Shown here: positions 24,595 through 35,469 of the stretch, in pieces | How the letters are laid out: the number at the start of each line of letters is the position of its first letter | How positions within the stretch are numbered: position 1 is the stretch's first letter | Assembly (NCBI GenBank): GCA_015066705.1 | Contig: SVNV01000001.1 | Span: 62,001-126,000, forward strand | Source of the DNA: Ruminococcus sp. | Lineage (GTDB): Bacteria; Bacillota; Clostridia; Oscillospirales; Ruminococcaceae | DNA length: 64,000 nucleotides | Reading direction: 5' to 3' | The notes under the pieces: model-generated | Database searches by the model: none | What the model saw: the letters and a program-made list of their open reading frames with translations, nothing else | What the model was told of the DNA's origin: nothing | Made by a program: the position numbers and the translations under genes

Positions 24595-27500
24595 TCAGAA
24601 AAATCCCATCTGGCTTGATTCCGGCAGGTCGCCAAACACCCCAAGCTCTGAAAGTGCGTCAATAACCGATTTTGAAACTCCGCTTAATTTCTGGAATTCC
24701 TCGATAGAAATAAACCCGCCCTGTTGTGCAGCCTTATACAAATCCCTTGCGGCATTTTCACCAACACCCGACATTGAACAGAAAGGAAGTCTGAGTTTTC
24801 CGTCTTCAATCCGGTAAATTGTAGCGTGTGATTTTTCAACATCTATCGGCAGAAATTCATAGCCTCGCATCATCATTTCATACATAAGCTGCAAGGTTTC
24901 ATAAGTACCGCTTTCCTTAGCAGTTCTTGCATTTCCCTTTAATTTAAGCTCGTCCATTTTAGCCTTTGTAAAGGCTTTTCCCTTTATAGCGCTTTCGGCG
25001 TCAAAGTCCTCACCACGAACGGTAAACATAGCCGCATAGAACTCAACAGGCTTATAAATCTTGAACCAGCAGAGTTTGATAGCAGATGTAACGTACGCAG
25101 CAGCGTGAGCCTTAGGGAACATATACTTGATTTTAAGACAACTATCGATATACCACTGTGGAACATTATGGCTGAGCATATCCTGTTTCATCTCGTCGGT
25201 AAGAAGCTTTGTAGCATTACCCTTTCTTGTGATTTCCATAATCTTAAAGGAAAGCTTAGGGTCAAGTCCGTGATAGATAAGATAGGTCATAATACTGTCA
25301 CGGGTACCGATAACGTCAGAAATTGTACAGATTCCATCTTTAATAAGCTCCTGTGCATTTCCCAGCCATACGTCAGTTCCGTGAGAAAGTCCCGAAATCT
25401 GGAGCAAGTCGCTGAAATTCTTAGGACGTGACTCAATAAGCATTCCTCTTACGAAAGGAGTTCCCATTTCAGGGATACCGAGAGTTCCCGTATTACAGTC
25501 AATATCCTCAGCTGTAACTCCAAGTGCTTCAGGGGATGTAAACAGCGAATATACCTTTTCGTCTGACATAGGAATTTCCAGAATATCAAGTCCCGTCATA
25601 TCTTCAAGGTATTTATAAAGTGTCGGAACATCGTGTCCCAGCTCGTCAAGTTTCAGGATTGTATCGTGAAGTGAGTGGAAGTCAAAGTGTGTTGTAACAA
25701 TTCCCGACGCAGCCTTTTCAGCAGGGTGCTGAACAGGTGTAAAGTCATAAACCTCATAGTCGCTTGGCACAACGACCATTCCGCCAGGATGCTGACCGGT
25801 AGTTCTCTTGACTCCCGTACAGCCGTTTACAAGTCTTTGTTCCTCTGCCTTATTAGCAGTTCTTCCTCTTTCTTCAAGGTACTTTTTAACATAACCATAA
25901 GCAGTCTTATCAGCGACACCACCGATAGTTCCTGCCTTGAATACGTGGTCAGCACCGAAAAGCTCTTCGGTATATCTATGTGCAAAGCTCTGATAGTCGC
26001 CTGAGAAGTTAAGGTCGATATCAGGCGCTTTATCTCCGTCAAAGCCAAGGAAGGTTTCAAACGGGATATCGTGTCCGTCACGGTGCATTGAAGTACCACA
26101 CTTAGGACAAGCCTTTTCTGGAAGGTCATAGCCCGAACCTACCGAACCGTCAGTAATAAATTCGCTGTACTTACAGTTTCGGCATACATAGTGAGGCATA
26201 AGTGGGTTTACTTCGGAAATACCCGACATAGACGCAACGAATGATGAACCTACCGAGCCTCGTGAACCAACCTGATAGCCGTTTTCAACAGAGTTAGCCA
26301 CAAGCTTCTGAGAAATCATATAAAGCACAGCAAAACCGTGTTTGATAATTGATGTAAGCTCTCTGTCAAGTCGCTTATAAACTATTTCTGGAATATGCTC
26401 CTTGAACGGCTCGTTAATTCCCGTATCTCCGTCAGGAATAACAACATCATCAGGGTCACAGTCGCCGTAAATTTCACAGGCTTTCTTCCAGCAGATAACC
26501 TGAAGTTCCCTTACAGCACCCTCGATAAACGGTGTATATGTACCCTTAGGGAAAGGTCTTATATCCTCGTCAACCATATCGGCAATTTTATTCGGATTAG
26601 TAACAACAACCTCGTATGCTTTTTCTTTTCCAAGATAAGAAAATTCTTCAAGCATTTCTTCTGTTGTTCTGAAAAAGAGAGGTGCCTGATTATCAGCGTC
26701 GGCAAAGCCCTTTGAAGCCTGCAGAATCGCTCTGTAACAAGCGTCGCCCTCGTCCATAAAATGCACGTCGCAGGTAGCACATACAGGTATTCCCAGCTCG
26801 TCGCCAAGCTCAACAATCTTTCTGTTGAAGTTTCTCAGCTCTTCCTCGCTTTTAGCCTCGCCGTTACGGAGCATATAGCTGTTATTACCAATCGGCTGAA
26901 TTTCCAGATAGTCATAAAAGCCTGCTATCTGCAAAAGCTCGTCGTGAGGTCTGCCCTTGAATACAGCACGGAAAAGCTCACCTGCCTCGCAGGCACTACC
27001 CACAATAAGTCCCTCTCTGTGCTTGATAAGTTCAGATTTCGGAATTCGTGGGTTTCTGTAATAATATTTAAGATTTGAATAAGAAACAAGTTTATAAAGG
27101 TTTTTAAGGCCTGTTTTATTTTTTGCAAGAATAATCTGGTGGTAAGTCTGCTTTATTGAATTTACGTCCTTCACACCGATAAGGCTATTGATTTTATCAA
27201 AGGTAACCTGTAAATTTGCGTGTTCATTCTGAAGCTTCTTAGCAAGATTTATATAAATTCTTCCACACACGTCAGCATCATCACAAGCTCTGTGGTGTTC
27301 AAAATCCCCGAGCTTCAGATGATTTGCAACAATATCAAGCTTATGCTTTTTAAGTTCAGGCAACATCGCTCTTGAAAGTTCAACTGTATCAAGGCTTGTA
27401 AATCTGAAATCAATTCCAAGTCTTACAGCACTTGCCGTAACAAATCCCGTATCAAAGTCAGCATTATGTGCCACAAGAACAGGATTCTTTCCGCAGAATT

Positions 27501-29031
27501 CAATGAATTTCTCAAAGGCTTCTCTTTCAAGTGGAGCGTCCTTTACCATCTGGTCATTGATGCCAGTCAGTTCAGTTATCTGATAAGAAATAGGTCTTTC
27601 AGGATTAACAAATGTATTGAAGCTCTCAACTATTTCAAAATTTCTGATTCTCACCGCACCGATTTCGATAATTCTTTCTGACTGTGGTGAAAGTCCCGTT
27701 GTTTCAAGGTCAAAGGCGATAATTTCGTCAGACAAAGCAAGATTACTAAGTCCCTTTACGATTTTAACCTCATCGTTGACCTGATAGCCTTCAACACCAA
27801 AAATCAGCTTGAACTGGCCACCGTTTCTTCTTATTTTATCAACGGCATTCATAGCGTCAGGGTATCCCTGACAAACTCCGTGGTCGGTGATTGCCAGCGC
27901 TTTATGTCCCCAAGCGTATGCTCTGTCAACCAGTTTATCGGCAGGAGTAAGTGCGTCCATCGCTGACATATTCGTATGACAATGGAGCTCAACTCTCTTA
28001 TTTTCTGCGTTATCCTTTTTGGTAGCACGCTTAACCGTCATAATATCCGACGGAGTAAGGTTATATGTACCCTCATAGTTATCAAGCTCAACTCTGCCTC
28101 TGATTACTACTGTACTTCCCTTTTTAAGAAACGGCAGTGCCTGTTCAAGTCTTGCACGAGGGAATTTGTTGAACTTTCCTGCTCTGCTTGAAGCAAAAAT
28201 TTTCACAGTATATGAGCCTGAATAGTCTGTGATAAAAAAGGTGCAAATCATTGAGCCGTTTTTGATTTCACGGGTATCAATGGAAAAAATATCACCCCAC
28301 ACAACAACCTCATCAGATTCCTCGTTTATATCGGAAAGAGGTGTGAACTGATAGTCAGGGCTGATAGGATTTCCCATAACAACTGTAGAATTTTCGCCCA
28401 TAAGGTTAAGTCTTGTAAAGTCAAAGGAAACTGTTCTGAACTCTGCGTCGCCTGTATCCTGCGAATAGTTTCCTGCTGAATTTTCAGTTTTCTTAGGCTG
28501 TTCCACAGGGATAGCCTTGATAAATTGCTCAAGATTCTTTTTGTGGTCAATATTATTCTTTTCTCCGTTTTCGCAAAGAATAACGTAAACATTCATACTG
28601 AAAAGCTTGTTTATCATCTTTGAAACTGACATATCAGCATTCGCTTTAGAAAGCAGGTCAAGACCGCCGTTTTTTACTGTAATTTTTAGCTCGCCATTTT
28701 CATAAACGCAGTCTGCCCCGTCAAGAAAACCGTTGACAATAGGATTTTCGTCCTTGACAAACTTAACGATTTCCTCAAAAAGAGAAACAGAAAACACATC
28801 AGGCGCATACTTACAGCTGATTGAAAGTCTTTCAAAGCCATAAGCCTTACAAAGACGCTTTTCAAACTGCTTTACAGTTTCATAGTCAACGAAATTTCCA
28901 AGAGCAACTACAAATTCAGCCTGCTTTTCGTTTTCTTTAAAATTTATTCTGAGTATTTTTCCGTCAGCCATTTTTGACGGAATAATATCCTTATGTTCTT
29001 CAAAAAATTCCCCAATTACATTACTAATCAT
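24595..29031 (-). CDS. polC: DNA polymerase III alpha subunit PolC (Gram-positive type)
   Basis: A 1478-residue replicative polymerase. Order: N-terminal domain (about 1-225), OB-fold ([18 protein letters not shown]), PHP domain start ([20 protein letters not shown]), a DnaQ-like proofreading exonuclease inserted in it ([20 protein letters not shown] through [13 protein letters not shown]), the rest of PHP, then the palm with [14 protein letters not shown] and [14 protein letters not shown]-terminal fingers and helix-hairpin region end at [17 protein letters not shown]. Length is near the B. subtilis PolC. It is the last gene of the pyrH-to-polC operon. Confidence 0.97.
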   Translation of the reverse strand: MISNVIGEFFEEHKDIIPSKMADGKILRINFKENEKQAEFVVALGNFVDYETVKQFEKRLCKAYGFERLSISCKYAPDVFSVSLFEEIVKFVKDENPIVNGFLDGADCVYENGELKITVKNGGLDLLSKANADMSVSKMINKLFSMNVYVILCENGEKNNIDHKKNLEQFIKAIPVEQPKKTENSAGNYSQDTGDAEFRTVSFDFTRLNLMGENSTVVMGNPISPDYQFTPLSDINEESDEVVVWGDIFSIDTREIKNGSMICTFFITDYSGSYTVKIFASSRAGKFNKFPRARLEQALPFLKKGSTVVIRGRVELDNYEGTYNLTPSDIMTVKRATKKDNAENKRVELHCHTNMSAMDALTPADKLVDRAYAWGHKALAITDHGVCQGYPDAMNAVDKIRRNGGQFKLIFGVEGYQVNDEVKIVKGLSNLALSDEIIAFDLETTGLSPQSERIIEIGAVRIRNFEIVESFNTFVNPERPISYQITELTGINDQMVKDAPLEREAFEKFIEFCGKNPVLVAHNADFDTGFVTASAVRLGIDFRFTSLDTVELSRAMLPELKKHKLDIVANHLKLGDFEHHRACDDADVCGRIYINLAKKLQNEHANLQVTFDKINSLIGVKDVNSIKQTYHQIILAKNKTGLKNLYKLVSYSNLKYYYRNPRIPKSELIKHREGLIVGSACEAGELFRAVFKGRPHDELLQIAGFYDYLEIQPIGNNSYMLRNGEAKSEEELRNFNRKIVELGDELGIPVCATCDVHFMDEGDACYRAILQASKGFADADNQAPLFFRTTEEMLEEFSYLGKEKAYEVVVTNPNKIADMVDEDIRPFPKGTYTPFIEGAVRELQVICWKKACEIYGDCDPDDVVIPDGDTGINEPFKEHIPEIVYKRLDRELTSIIKHGFAVLYMISQKLVANSVENGYQVGSRGSVGSSFVASMSGISEVNPLMPHYVCRNCKYSEFITDGSVGSGYDLPEKACPKCGTSMHRDGHDIPFETFLGFDGDKAPDIDLNFSGDYQSFAHRYTEELFGADHVFKAGTIGGVADKTAYGYVKKYLEERGRTANKAEEQRLVNGCTGVKRTTGQHPGGMVVVPSDYEVYDFTPVQHPAEKAASGIVTTHFDFHSLHDTILKLDELGHDVPTLYKYLEDMTGLDILEIPMSDEKVYSLFTSPEALGVTAEDIDCNTGTLGIPEMGTPFVRGMLIESRPKNFSDLLQISGLSHGTDVWLGNAQELIKDGICTISDVIGTRDSIMTYLIYHGLDPKLSFKIMEITRKGNATKLLTDEMKQDMLSHNVPQWYIDSCLKIKYMFPKAHAAAYVTSAIKLCWFKIYKPVEFYAAMFTVRGEDFDAESAIKGKAFTKAKMDELKLKGNARTAKESGTYETLQLMYEMMMRGYEFLPIDVEKSHATIYRIEDGKLRLPFCSMSGVGENAARDLYKAAQQGGFISIEEFQKLSGVSKSVIDALSELGVFGDLPESSQMGFF

Positions 29032-29043
29032 TTTAAAATTCCT

Positions 29044-30084
29044 TTAGAGCTTTTCAATTTCCTCCATAAGTCGTGAAAGTGCTTCTTCCTCGCTCACCTT
29101 ACAGATTTTTTCTTTCTTTTTGAAAATCACAGCACAGCCGTCGCCACCTGCAATTCCGATATCAGCCTCTCCTGCCTCGCCGATTCCGTTTACCACGCAA
29201 CCCATAACTGCAACAGTAATATCCTTTTTAACGTCACGGGTTAATTCTTCAACCTTTTTTGCAAGAGAAATAAGGTCAATTCTTGTTCTTCCGCAGGTCG
29301 GACAGGAAACAATCTTAACTCCGCTACCCTTTCCCACAGCCATAAGAATATCCTTTGCAGCTGCGATTTCCTTGACAGGAGTATCGGTAAGTGAAACTCT
29401 GATGGTTTCGCCAATACCGTCAACAAGCAGGCTACCAATTCCCACAGCAGACTTGATAATACCCATTCTCTCTGTACCTGCTTCGGTAACGCCAAGGTGA
29501 AGTGGGTAATTACACTTCTCAGCCAGAAGTCTGTAAGCATTTATCATTGTATTTACGTTTGAAGATTTTATAGAAATAACTATATCCTCAAAGTCGCATT
29601 TTTCAAGAATTTCAACGTGCTTCAAAGCACTTTCAACCAGAGCTTCAGGAGTCGGCGAGCCGTATTTTGCAAGAAGCTCCTTTTCAAGTGAACCGCTGTT
29701 TACTCCGATTCTAATAGGAATATTTTTATTCTTACAAGCATTTACAACAGCCTTTACCCTATCCATATCACCGATATTTCCGGGATTTATTCTGATTTTG
29801 TCAATTCCTGCATCAACTGACGCAAGTGCAAGTCTGTAATCAAAATGAATATCTGCAACAAGCGGAATATTCACCTTTTCCTTGATTGCAGGAATAAGCT
29901 TGACAGCCTCCATATCAGGAATAGCTGCTCTTACGATTTCACAACCAGCCTTTTCAAGCGCCACTGCCTGATTTACACTTCCCTCAATATCTGTTGAAGG
30001 TGTATTAAGCATCGACTGAATATATATTTTCTTACCGTCAAGCGTAAGGTTTTTAACCTTTACAGGTTTTACATTTCTTATCAT
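29044..30084 (-). CDS. ispG: 4-hydroxy-3-methylbut-2-enyl diphosphate synthase IspG (GcpE)
   Basis: A 346-residue 4Fe-4S enzyme that reduces MEcPP to HMBPP, the step before IspH. The TIM-barrel half is followed by the cluster half with cysteines in SCPTCGRT and MGCVVNGIGEA, and the conserved Glu in that last motif. It is the bacterial short form. It lies 12 bases upstream of polC and 14 after rseP. Confidence 0.97.
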   Translation of the reverse strand: MIRNVKPVKVKNLTLDGKKIYIQSMLNTPSTDIEGSVNQAVALEKAGCEIVRAAIPDMEAVKLIPAIKEKVNIPLVADIHFDYRLALASVDAGIDKIRINPGNIGDMDRVKAVVNACKNKNIPIRIGVNSGSLEKELLAKYGSPTPEALVESALKHVEILEKCDFEDIVISIKSSNVNTMINAYRLLAEKCNYPLHLGVTEAGTERMGIIKSAVGIGSLLVDGIGETIRVSLTDTPVKEIAAAKDILMAVGKGSGVKIVSCPTCGRTRIDLISLAKKVEELTRDVKKDITVAVMGCVVNGIGEAGEADIGIAGGDGCAVIFKKKEKICKVSEEEALSRLMEEIEKL

Positions 30085-30098
30085 AAATCAAACCTCTT

Positions 30099-31139
30099 TT
30101 ATCGTTTAATAATTCTCACAATATCGTTAAAAGTAACCACCAGCATAAGAAGCATAAGCAGCGCAAGGCCGATTAAGTGGACCATTCCCTCATGCTCAGG
30201 ATTGATTTTCTTACGTCTTATCGCCTCAACTACAAGGAAGATAAGTCGTCCGCCGTCAAGTGCAGGAAGCGGAAGAAGATTAAAAATTCCGACGTTAATT
30301 GTCATAAATGCCGCAAGAAACAGAAGTTTGTCCGCAAGAGCTCTCCAGTCAATTCCGTCGTCGTCCTTTTCGCTTTCAACCACCTGACCGATTGAGTCAA
30401 CGATTCCCACAGGTCCGGAAAGGTCGTTGATTTTATAAGTTCCGGTAATCAAATCTCCAAGAGAAATCCACACAAGGCGTGCATAGGAAATTGTAGATTT
30501 TACGGAATATTTCAAAACATTCCCCACATTAACCTCATCAGGTACAACCTTGAAATCTATATGAAGTCCGTTTTCATCCTTTGCAAAAGTAACGCCTTCA
30601 AGCTCAACCTTTTTTCCGTCACGGAGTACAACCATATCAAAAACTGCGTCCTCGTCGCTCTGGAAGTGATATGAAATATCCATATCGGTATAAATTTTCA
30701 TACCGTTGATTTCAAGAATTTTATCGCCTATTTCGAGGCCTGTACTATGTGAAGTCTGAGTTTCAGCAAACCACGAAACAGTCGTTGAAGTAAGTCTTTC
30801 CTCCATAGAATGCATAATCACAATAAGCACAAAGCCGAGAATAACATTCATAACCGCACCTGCAATTACGATTAAGATTCTCTGCCAGACCTTTTTATTT
30901 CCAAAGGCTCTTGCGTCGCTGCTGTCAGCGTCCTCGCCCTCCATTGAGCAGAATCCACCTATCGGGAGAAGTCTCAGAGAATATGCAGTTTCGCCCTTTT
31001 TAAAGCCAAAAAGCTTCGGTCCCATACCCAATGCAAACTCATTAACCTTTACCCCACAAGCCTTAGCAACAGCAAAATGTCCCAGCTCGTGGATAAAGAT
31101 AATCATTCCAAAAATCAAAACAGCAACAACAATACCCAT
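30099..31139 (-). CDS. rseP: Site-2 intramembrane metalloprotease RseP family
   Basis: A 346-residue zinc protease that cuts anti-sigma factors or signal-peptide remnants within the membrane. HELGH at residues 17-21 lies in the first transmembrane helix, and the third ligand is in LPALDGGRLIFLVVE. A single PDZ domain lies between (GLEIGDKILEINGMKIY). Four transmembrane segments are seen. The position between dxr and ispG is the usual Firmicute order (RasP). Confidence 0.95.
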   Translation of the reverse strand: MGIVVAVLIFGMIIFIHELGHFAVAKACGVKVNEFALGMGPKLFGFKKGETAYSLRLLPIGGFCSMEGEDADSSDARAFGNKKVWQRILIVIAGAVMNVILGFVLIVIMHSMEERLTSTTVSWFAETQTSHSTGLEIGDKILEINGMKIYTDMDISYHFQSDEDAVFDMVVLRDGKKVELEGVTFAKDENGLHIDFKVVPDEVNVGNVLKYSVKSTISYARLVWISLGDLITGTYKINDLSGPVGIVDSIGQVVESEKDDDGIDWRALADKLLFLAAFMTINVGIFNLLPLPALDGGRLIFLVVEAIRRKKINPEHEGMVHLIGLALLMLLMLVVTFNDIVRIIKR

Positions 31140-31172
31140 ATCCGACTATGTTTTATAAAAAACATATCCTCC

Positions 31173-32321
31173 TTATGAAATTCTATTTTTTACAAATTCT
31201 CTTGCAATTCTATCCGCCTCAAAAACGTCATCAAGGCAGGTTATTTCCTTTTTATTAAATTCAGAAAGCACAGCTGTTACTAGTTCTCCTATCTGAAGAA
31301 ATTTAATCTTCCCATCAAGAAAAGCAGCCACAGCTTCTTCGTTGGCACCATTTACCATTGCAGGCATAGTTCCACCGATTTTAACTGCTTCAATACACGC
31401 TCTCAGGCAGTCAAAGGTTTCGTAATCAGGCTTTTTAAAGGTGAGTGTTCCGTAGTCCGTCAAAGAAAGCTGTTTTGTCGGGCAGTCTGTTCTTTCAGGA
31501 TACAAAACAGCATACTGAATAGGAATTTTCATATCAGGCACGCCCATCTGTGCGATAACTGAAAAATCCTTATATTCCACTGCTGAATGAACAACACTTT
31601 CTCTATGAACAACCACTTCAATCTGCTCAGGTGTAACATCAAAGAGTCTTATTGCCTCGATAAATTCAAGGCCTTTATTCATAAGTGTAGCAGAGTCTAT
31701 GGTAATTTTTCGTCCCATTGACCAGTTAGGGTGATTAAGTGCCTCTTCAACTGAAGCTCCGGCGATTTCTTCCTTTGTTTTTCCAAAAAAAGGTCCACCG
31801 GAAGCTGTGAGGAAAATTTTATTGAGGCTCTTTTTATCATTCCCCTGCAAGCACTGGAAAATCGCACTATGCTCGCTATCAACTGGCAAAACAGGTATTC
31901 CCTTTTCCTTTGAAAGCTTCATAACAATTTCGCCGCCTGCAACAAGAGTTTCCTTATTTGCAAGAGCTATTCTGAAATCCTTTGTTCTCTTTGCGAGAAG
32001 AGCTTCAACAGTAGGTTTGAGCCCCACCATTCCCACAACGGAATTAAGAAAAATATCAGTATCCATTCTTGCTATTTCACAAAGTCCGTCCATTCCTGTG
32101 AGAACTTCCACATCTCTATCAACAAGAGCAGAAAGCTCAGCTTTTTTGCTCTCGTCAAACACGCAGATTTTCTTTACAGCAAACTCCTTTGCCTGTTTTG
32201 CAAGAAGCTCTGTATTTCCAAAAACAGCAAGGCCTTCAATAGCTATATTATGCTTTTTAGCAACCTCCAATGCCTGAGTACCTATTGAGCCGGTAGAGCC
32301 GATTATTGACATAGTTTTCAT
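31173..32321 (-). CDS. dxr: 1-deoxy-D-xylulose-5-phosphate reductoisomerase Dxr (IspC)
   Basis: A 382-residue NADPH enzyme that makes MEP, the committed step of the MEP pathway. SIIGSTGSIGTQALEV binds NADPH near the N-terminus; PVDSEHSAIFQCL and the metal site ATLMNKGLEFIEA are present. ATG at 32321 is chosen with AAAGGA 13 bases upstream; ATG at 32312 is possible. An upstream frame to 32399 is probably not translated as part of it. The gap to cdsA holds a long foldable region. Confidence 0.96.
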   Translation of the reverse strand: MKTMSIIGSTGSIGTQALEVAKKHNIAIEGLAVFGNTELLAKQAKEFAVKKICVFDESKKAELSALVDRDVEVLTGMDGLCEIARMDTDIFLNSVVGMVGLKPTVEALLAKRTKDFRIALANKETLVAGGEIVMKLSKEKGIPVLPVDSEHSAIFQCLQGNDKKSLNKIFLTASGGPFFGKTKEEIAGASVEEALNHPNWSMGRKITIDSATLMNKGLEFIEAIRLFDVTPEQIEVVVHRESVVHSAVEYKDFSVIAQMGVPDMKIPIQYAVLYPERTDCPTKQLSLTDYGTLTFKKPDYETFDCLRACIEAVKIGGTMPAMVNGANEEAVAAFLDGKIKFLQIGELVTAVLSEFNKKEITCLDDVFEADRIAREFVKNRIS

Positions 32322-32348
32322 AAATAATATGCGTTCCTTTCGCAAAAT

Positions 32349-32427
32349 TAGTCCCTTAATTACTACGAAAAGGGCAGACATCCGATTTTGATTTTTCAAA
32401 AATCAATTCCGTGAAAATCTACCCTTC
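32349..32427 (-). other. Structured junction between cdsA and dxr
   Basis: Minus strand: an outer 9-bp arm AAGGGTAGA pairs with TCTGCCCTT (one G-U pair), and an inner arm ATTGATTTTT faces AAAATCAAAAT. The folded region spans the otherwise gene-free gap and lies just upstream of the dxr ribosome binding site. It is not a standard terminator; it could set the ratio of dxr to upstream genes or mark a processing site. Confidence 0.45.
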
Positions 32428-32442
32428 TATTTATTTTTCAGT

Positions 32443-33252
32443 TCAGAAAATCGGGAAATAAGCGAGCATCGCCGCCATAAACGGTGCTACAAACAGTACG
32501 CTGTCAAATCTGTCCATAACCCCACCGTGTCCCGGCATTATATTTCCGTAGTCCTTAATGTTATACTGTCTTTTTACAAGCGAAGCTGAAAGGTCTCCCA
32601 GAAGTCCGACTACTGAGCAAGCCATTCCGAATACAAAGAGCAAGAAGTAATCCATCGGCAGGTCTGTAATTACCTTACCATAGAGAAGTCCTGCAAGAAT
32701 AAAAATCAGACCGTTTGTAATTGTTCCACCGATAAAGCCTTCAACCGTCTTTTTAGGGCTGATATTCGGACAAAGCTTATGTCTTCCGAAAAATGTTCCT
32801 GAAAAATAAGCTCCCGTATCAGCAAGCCACGCACCACAAAGTGTGAGTACAACAAGGAAAAGTCCGTGTTTTTCACTCATATCGTGGATACCAAGCAGAC
32901 TATTCATCGAATAGGCAACGAGGATAGTTGATGCAAGCATTATCGCCAGCTTATCAAACTTCAATTCCTTATACTGCTTGAGATTTGTAGCAAAGGTGAG
33001 AAGTCCCCAGCCGAGAGTTACAAGTCCCGACCATTTCCCGAAATATGAGAAAAAGGGAGTTGCAAGCCCATAAGCTATACAAAGAAAAGCGGTAGACTTG
33101 AATTTTGTACATCCGGTCGCCTTAAAAAGCTCGTAGAGCATTCCCGCAATAAGAAGTGCCACAGCTATATCAAGGACAATAGTATTATGGAGCATAAGTA
33201 TAACAATCGCAATAACAACTGCCACTGCTCCCGAAATAATTCTTATTTTCAT
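32443..33252 (-). CDS. cdsA: Phosphatidate cytidylyltransferase CdsA
   Basis: A 269-residue polytopic membrane enzyme that makes CDP-diacylglycerol, the precursor of all membrane phospholipids. About seven or eight hydrophobic segments are followed by the signature SLVKRQYNIKDYGNIMPGHG and then GVMDRFDS near the C-terminus. ATG at 33252 has AGGAG 8 bases upstream, preferred to 33270. It lies between uppS and dxr as in many Firmicutes. Confidence 0.95.
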   Translation of the reverse strand: MKIRIISGAVAVVIAIVILMLHNTIVLDIAVALLIAGMLYELFKATGCTKFKSTAFLCIAYGLATPFFSYFGKWSGLVTLGWGLLTFATNLKQYKELKFDKLAIMLASTILVAYSMNSLLGIHDMSEKHGLFLVVLTLCGAWLADTGAYFSGTFFGRHKLCPNISPKKTVEGFIGGTITNGLIFILAGLLYGKVITDLPMDYFLLFVFGMACSVVGLLGDLSASLVKRQYNIKDYGNIMPGHGGVMDRFDSVLFVAPFMAAMLAYFPIF

Positions 33253-33280
33253 CAGAAGTTCTCCTGTCAAATATTAGCCG

Positions 33281-33994
33281 TTAAACTCCGCCGAAGCGTC
33301 TGTTTCTGTCGGAGAAGCTTTTAACAGCCTTTTCCAAATCTTCAGGTTTAAAATCCGGCCAGAGAATATCAGTAAAATAATATTCCGCATAAGCCGCCTG
33401 CCATATCAGGAAGTTTGAAAGCCTAAGCTCACCGCTTGGCCTGATAATCAAATCAACCGGTGGTGCCTCAGCGGTATAAAGATTTTCTGTAATGAGCTTT
33501 TCGTCGATATCTTCAGGTGAGATTTCACCCCTCTGAACCTTTTTTGCAATTTCCTGAACAGAATGCTTTATTTCATCTCTACCGCCGTAATTGATTGCAA
33601 GGAAACAATCAAGAGAATCAAATTTCTCACAAAACTTTTCAACATCAGCCATTTTCTGCTGAAGTGAGGGTGTAAGCTTTGAGCGGTCGCCGATAAATCT
33701 GATTCTGATATTTTCATCAGCAAAGCTCTTTACATCGTCAAGATACTTTTCAAACAAATCCATAATAGCATCAACCTCATCCTGAGGTCTCGCCCAGTTT
33801 TCGGTTGAAAACGCATAGTAAGTAACATACTTTATGCCCATATTCTTGCAGGCTCTTGTAATGGTACGGAAAGTTTTTGCGCCTTCCCTATGCCCCATTT
33901 TTCGTGGCATAAGTCTTTTCTTGGCCCAGCGACCGTTTCCGTCCATTATAATTCCCACATGCACAGGGACATTAAGGGCAATATTTTCACTCAT
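33281..33994 (-). CDS. uppS: Undecaprenyl diphosphate synthase UppS
   Basis: A 237-residue cis-prenyltransferase that extends FPP to C55 undecaprenyl diphosphate, the carrier for cell-wall precursors. The catalytic start IIMDGNGRWAKKR (Asp18), the GHREGAKTFR site, YYAFSTENW, and the late RPSGELRLSNFLIWQ are intact. It lies 10 bases upstream of the cdsA reading frame. Confidence 0.97.
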   Translation of the reverse strand: MSENIALNVPVHVGIIMDGNGRWAKKRLMPRKMGHREGAKTFRTITRACKNMGIKYVTYYAFSTENWARPQDEVDAIMDLFEKYLDDVKSFADENIRIRFIGDRSKLTPSLQQKMADVEKFCEKFDSLDCFLAINYGGRDEIKHSVQEIAKKVQRGEISPEDIDEKLITENLYTAEAPPVDLIIRPSGELRLSNFLIWQAAYAEYYFTDILWPDFKPEDLEKAVKSFSDRNRRFGGV

Positions 33995-34006
33995 CAGAAG
34001 TTCACC

Positions 34007-34561
34007 TTAAATTGACATAATCTCTGCTTCTTTTTTAGCAATCATATCGTCAATATTCTTAACGAACTTATCAGTTATATTCTGAACGTCCTTTTCGCAA
34101 TCCTTAAGGTCGTCCTCAGTGATTTCGTTATTCTTTTTCATTGTCTTGAACTTATCCATAATATCACGTCTGATAGAACGGAGCGCAACCTTTGATTCTT
34201 CGCCTGTCTTCTTGATTTCCTTAACGAGGTCCTTACGTCTTTCCTCAGTAAGCTGTGGGAATGTAAGTCTGAGAACGCTTCCGTCGTTGATTGGATTAAT
34301 ACCGATATCAGAAGCCTGAATTGCCTTTTCGATTGGAATAAGAGTTGTCTTATCCCAAGGTGTGATAACAAGAATTCTTGCTTCTGCAACAGCGATAGCA
34401 GCCATCTGGTTTACAGGAGTAGGAGCGCCATAGTAGTCAACAGTAACTCTGTCGAGAACAGCAGGATTAGCTCTTCCTGCTCTTACAGCAGCAAGGTCAC
34501 CTTCGAGAACGTTAATAGTCTTCTGCATTTTTTCCTTAAGCTTATTCATTGTATCTTTCAT
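34007..34561 (-). CDS. frr: Ribosome recycling factor Frr
   Basis: A 184-residue two-domain factor that, with EF-G, splits post-termination ribosomes. The family core AGRANPAVLDRVTVDYYG and the C-terminal charged helix of domain I (LVKEIKKTGEESKVALRSI) are clear. Length is normal. It lies between pyrH and uppS. Confidence 0.97.
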   Translation of the reverse strand: MKDTMNKLKEKMQKTINVLEGDLAAVRAGRANPAVLDRVTVDYYGAPTPVNQMAAIAVAEARILVITPWDKTTLIPIEKAIQASDIGINPINDGSVLRLTFPQLTEERRKDLVKEIKKTGEESKVALRSIRRDIMDKFKTMKKNNEITEDDLKDCEKDVQNITDKFVKNIDDMIAKKEAEIMSI

Positions 34562-34585
34562 AACATAAATTCCTTTCTGTCGGTA

Positions 34586-35296
34586 TTATTCATTAACAAC
34601 TATTGTTCCGATATTCTTACCCATACAAGCATCAAGGATATTATCAGTCCTTGCAACATCAAATACGATAATCGGAATATTATTATCTCCACAAAGTGAT
34701 GCAGCAGAAGCATCCATTACTGCAAGTCCCTGTGAGAGAATTTCGTTATAAGTAAGTCTATCATACTTAACAGCGTCTTCGAACTTATGAGGGTCCTTAT
34801 CATAAACACCGTCAACCATTGTAGCCTTAAGCATTGCATTTGCTTCAATTTCAGCAGCTCTGAGTGCAGCCGCTGTATCAGTTGAGAAGAACGGGTTACC
34901 TGTTCCGCAGCCGAAAATAACAACTCTGCCCTTTTCAAGATGTCTGATAGCTCTGTTTCTGATATAAGGCTCAGCAACCTGTCTCATTGAAATAGCTGTC
35001 TGAACTCTTACTTCACATCCGACATCTTCAAGCACGTCAGCAACCGCAAGAGCATTCATAGCTGTTGCAAGCATACCGATATGGTCAGCTCTTGTTCTGT
35101 CCATAGCACCACTTGAGCGGCCTCTCCAGAAGTTTCCGCCACCTACAACGATACCAACCTGAACACCTGCGTCAACGCATTTTTTAATTGCCTCGCCGTA
35201 TCGCTTCATTGTAATAAAATCAAGACCGCTTTTTTTGTCGCCTGCAAGAGCTTCACCGCTTAATTTGAGCAAAATTCTCTTATATTTTGGTTCCAT
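34586..35296 (-). CDS. pyrH: UMP kinase PyrH
   Basis: A 236-residue hexameric amino-acid-kinase-fold enzyme that makes UDP from [14 protein letters not shown] at the N-terminus, [10 protein letters not shown], and [15 protein letters not shown] are the nucleotide-binding motifs. It is first in an eight-gene operon (pyrH-frr-uppS-cdsA-dxr-rseP-ispG-polC) with its promoter 48 bases upstream. Confidence 0.97.
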   Translation of the reverse strand: MEPKYKRILLKLSGEALAGDKKSGLDFITMKRYGEAIKKCVDAGVQVGIVVGGGNFWRGRSSGAMDRTRADHIGMLATAMNALAVADVLEDVGCEVRVQTAISMRQVAEPYIRNRAIRHLEKGRVVIFGCGTGNPFFSTDTAAALRAAEIEANAMLKATMVDGVYDKDPHKFEDAVKYDRLTYNEILSQGLAVMDASAASLCGDNNIPIIVFDVARTDNILDACMGKNIGTIVVNE

Positions 35297-35343
35297 TTTT
35301 TAACACTCCTCAAATCTACATATTTTAGATTTACACACTATTT

Positions 35344-35372
35344 ATTTTACCACAAATCAATCAATATGTAAA
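35344..35372 (-). promoter_or_regulatory. Promoter of the pyrH-to-polC operon
   Basis: Minus strand: -35 TTTACA (35367-35372), 17-base spacer, -10 TAAAAT (35344-35349). It follows the gpsA terminator and precedes pyrH. Confidence 0.75.
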
Positions 35373-35435
35373 GAGAATTTCTTAATTTTAATAAAGAAAA
35401 TTTACTGAAAAATCCATTGTTTCAAAGCAAAAGAA

Positions 35436-35465
35436 AAAGCCCTGCATCAAAAAGATACAGAGCTT
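35436..35465 (-). terminator. Terminator after gpsA
   Basis: Minus strand: AAGCTCTGTATC pairs with GATGCAGGGCTT with two mismatches around a T-rich loop, followed by TTTTC. It starts 5 bases after the gpsA stop. Confidence 0.75.
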
Positions 35466-35469
35466 AAAA

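Noticed and set aside
24439..24595. T-box or histidine attenuator upstream of hisZ
   Set aside because: The leader from the predicted start site is only about 65 bases with no antiterminator/terminator pair and no His-rich peptide.
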